Source: JAUXFK01 sp034189035 (GTDB lineage Bacteria; Desulfobacterota; UBA8473). From it: 17,743 nucleotides of DNA. The notes beneath the pieces were generated by a model. That model worked only from the letters and a program-made list of their open reading frames with translations, did not search any database and was not told the DNA's origin. The DNA is taken from positions 1 to 17,743 of the forward strand of contig JAXHVA010000086.1 of the NCBI GenBank assembly GCA_034189035.1, given 5' to 3'. Shown one piece after another: positions 16,714 through 17,743 of this stretch. Numbering within the stretch: position 1 is the stretch's first letter; every line of letters begins with the position of its first letter. The position numbers were made by a program, and so were the translations under genes.

Positions 16714-17241
16714 ATGGGAATAGAAAAGATCATAGAGGTTGGTGTGGCAGTTAAGGATCTTGATAAGGCGATAGAACTCTTCACAGAGGTTCTTGGGGCT
16801 AAATTAGGTCAGACAGTAGACTTTGAGCCGTACGGCATGAAGTGTGCTATGTGTCGGATTGGGGATGTTGATTTTGAACTTATGGCTCCAACGAAACCAG
16901 ACGGGGTGATCGGCAAGTTTATCGAGTCCACAGGAAAAGGATTCTACCATATTGCTTTGAAGACAGACAATATAGATGAACAATGGAAACATTTTGAAGA
17001 AAGAGGTGTGAACTTAGCGCCCTTCGGGCGGGCTTTTGATCCCGGTGGACTCCATGGTCTCCCGATTACAGCCCGGGCAACCAAGAATGGACATTTTCAC
17101 TTCTCTTCCCTCGTATTCGGCAAAGCCAAGCTCGAAATCAATGATGGCTTCGTTGACCCACTCCTCACATCCGCACCGGCAACAGCGGTAGTTGTACTCC
17201 TCCGGCTGAGGACCAAAGGGAATATCCTCCCCCTCCTTTAA
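16714..17241 (+). CDS. VOC-family (epimerase-like) protein truncated by the IS91 element
   Basis: The start is at 16714 (MGIEKIIEVGVAVKDLDKAI) because a strong AAGGAGG site lies about nine bases upstream; the ATG at 16660 has none. Codons 1-100 resemble methylmalonyl-CoA epimerase / glyoxalase-type VOC proteins (VAVKDLDKAIELFTEVLGAK, GFYHIALKTDNID). At 17014 the sequence becomes the insertion element, and about 75 foreign codons (FGRAFDPGGLHG…) follow to 17241. Normal epimerases have about 130-150 residues, so the C-terminal beta strands and last metal ligand are lost. At known ligand positions the first His appears to be Glu and the Gln appears to be Glu, while the His of YHIAL is kept, so metal binding may differ from a true methylmalonyl-CoA epimerase. 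It lies 58 bases after SDR copy 2. Confidence 0.78.
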   Translation: MGIEKIIEVGVAVKDLDKAIELFTEVLGAKLGQTVDFEPYGMKCAMCRIGDVDFELMAPTKPDGVIGKFIESTGKGFYHIALKTDNIDEQWKHFEERGVNLAPFGRAFDPGGLHGLPITARATKNGHFHFSSLVFGKAKLEINDGFVDPLLTSAPATAVVVLLRLRTKGNILPLL

Positions 17242-17743
17242 CTCCTTCTTTACTTGCAACTGCTTCCTCATACTTGCCCGCTTTGAGTTTCTCCCACTCA
17301 TCGTAAATCGTTCCATACTTCGGATGCCATATTCTCCAGAGATCCATCTCCTGACCATTGTATCTGCAAACGAACGGATCCCTGCCACTCATCTCATGGA
17401 ACCTTTCACGGTACCTCTTGGATGATACCTCTTCATATGTACCCTTGATGATCCGACCTGCTCTGCGCAATCCCTCCTTGATCACCTGAACCCATTTCTT
17501 GTATGTCTTGGTTGATTGTAAACCATAGTAGCGGATCTGATGAAATCCCTTGGGAAGGATGTGCTGTACCATCCTGCCTATGAAGGTCATCACATCTACG
17601 GTGACCACTTCTTGTGGATGATCTCATACGGAAAATACCCCAACTCCAACCACTTCCCCGTCTCTTCGTTGATCCCTCCACTGGTCATGATAATGTGAAG
17701 ATGAGGATTGTGGCGACCTGAACGCCCGTGAGTTTGGACAACC
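17014..17743 (-). mobile_element. IS91-family element, oriIS end
   Basis: The element starts immediately after GAAC (17010-17013), the tetranucleotide target known for IS91-type rolling-circle elements. A hairpin, CGCCC-TTC-GGGCG (17018-17030), sits at the tip, as expected for the oriIS end. The transposase gene runs inward on the minus strand, and its stop codon (17014-17016) is at the very tip. The other end is outside the window. No target duplication is expected for this family. Confidence 0.75.
17014..17743 (-). pseudogene. IS91-family (Y2 HUH) transposase, deleted and frameshifted
   Basis: From the window edge the minus strand reads VQTHGRSGRHNPHLHIIMTS, with the HUH-type metal motif HLH, then SGGINEETGKWLELGYFPYE and IIHKKW. 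It then jumps in a different frame to VTVDVMTFIGRMVQHILPKG, RYYGLQSTKTYKKW, KYRERFHE and WHPKYGTIYDEWE. In intact relatives about 80 residues lie between KKW and VDVMTFIGR, including the segment with the two catalytic tyrosines, so this copy should be inactive. A second frameshift near 17260 leads to a cysteine-rich tail, YRCCRCGCEEW … LGCPGC, that looks like a zinc ribbon, ending at 17014. The N-terminus is outside the window. The element could still be mobilised in trans through its oriIS end. Confidence 0.82.

Noticed and set aside
6112..17241. General sequencing indel errors explaining all the broken genes
   Set aside because: Three long genes (570, 562 and 380 codons) are intact in the same sequence. 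Many lesions are stop substitutions, a 4-base duplication and large deletions rather than homopolymer slips. A few single-base shifts, such as the one at 14787, could still be errors.
11468..17241. Standard methylmalonyl-CoA mutase and epimerase pair for propionate metabolism
   Set aside because: The mutase lacks the methylmalonyl-specific Tyr and Arg and the catalytic His, and the VOC protein seems to lack two usual metal ligands. The shared family names alone do not support that pathway.
1..17743. CRISPR arrays, rRNA or tRNA genes, riboswitches
   Set aside because: I looked for regularly spaced repeats and familiar RNA motifs and saw none; a tRNA or covariance-model scan would be the decisive test.

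Overview
This window looks like a decaying catabolic gene cluster from an anaerobic, Gram-negative bacterium. A deltaproteobacterial (Desulfobacterota-type) syntroph or sulfate reducer is the best guess. The reasons are the 2-hydroxyacyl-CoA dehydratase / benzoyl-CoA reductase type subunits, a coenzyme-B12 acyl-CoA mutase, remnants of a glycyl-radical-enzyme activase, sigma-54 control, and IS3 and IS91 family elements. No taxonomic marker such as rRNA is present, so this is inference. All metabolic genes are on the + strand; both insertion elements are on the - strand.

Layout. 1-180: end of an IS3-family element. 424-1575: a tandem HD / HD-GYP signalling protein broken by several frameshifts. 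1744-2279: a promoter-like site and a small broken gene. 2329-4041: an intact exported 570-aa protein of unknown function. 4409-4773: remnant of a glycyl-radical-enzyme activase. 5073-5644: remnant of a PAS / sigma-54 activator whose AAA+ domain is missing. 5676-5949: two inverted repeats of matching geometry, then a near-consensus sigma-54 promoter. 6112-11034: module 1, entirely broken (HMG-CoA-lyase-like protein, dehydratase alpha and beta, acyl-CoA dehydrogenase, SDR). 11388-11467: an operator-like palindrome. 11468-16655 and on: module 2 (intact acyl-CoA mutase large subunit, intact dehydratase alpha, beta split by one frameshift, broken SDR, and a VOC protein cut off after 100 codons by an IS91-family element at 17014). 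The IS91 transposase is itself internally deleted and frameshifted.

How the genes could work together (inference). The two modules are paralogous at the dehydratase alpha/beta pair and the SDR. Module 2 adds a B12 mutase and a VOC (epimerase-like) protein. Together they suggest a pathway that rearranges the carbon skeleton of an acyl-CoA, oxidises or reduces a hydroxyacyl-CoA, and carries out radical dehydration or reduction. The mutase lacks the substrate-specificity residues of methylmalonyl-, isobutyryl- and 2-hydroxyisobutyryl-CoA mutases and the usual catalytic His, so its substrate is probably unusual. The B12-binding small subunit and the ATP-dependent activator of the dehydratase are not in the window. 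Only three substantial genes are intact (570-aa exported protein, mutase, dehydratase alpha 2). That argues against general sequencing error and for real, uneven gene decay.
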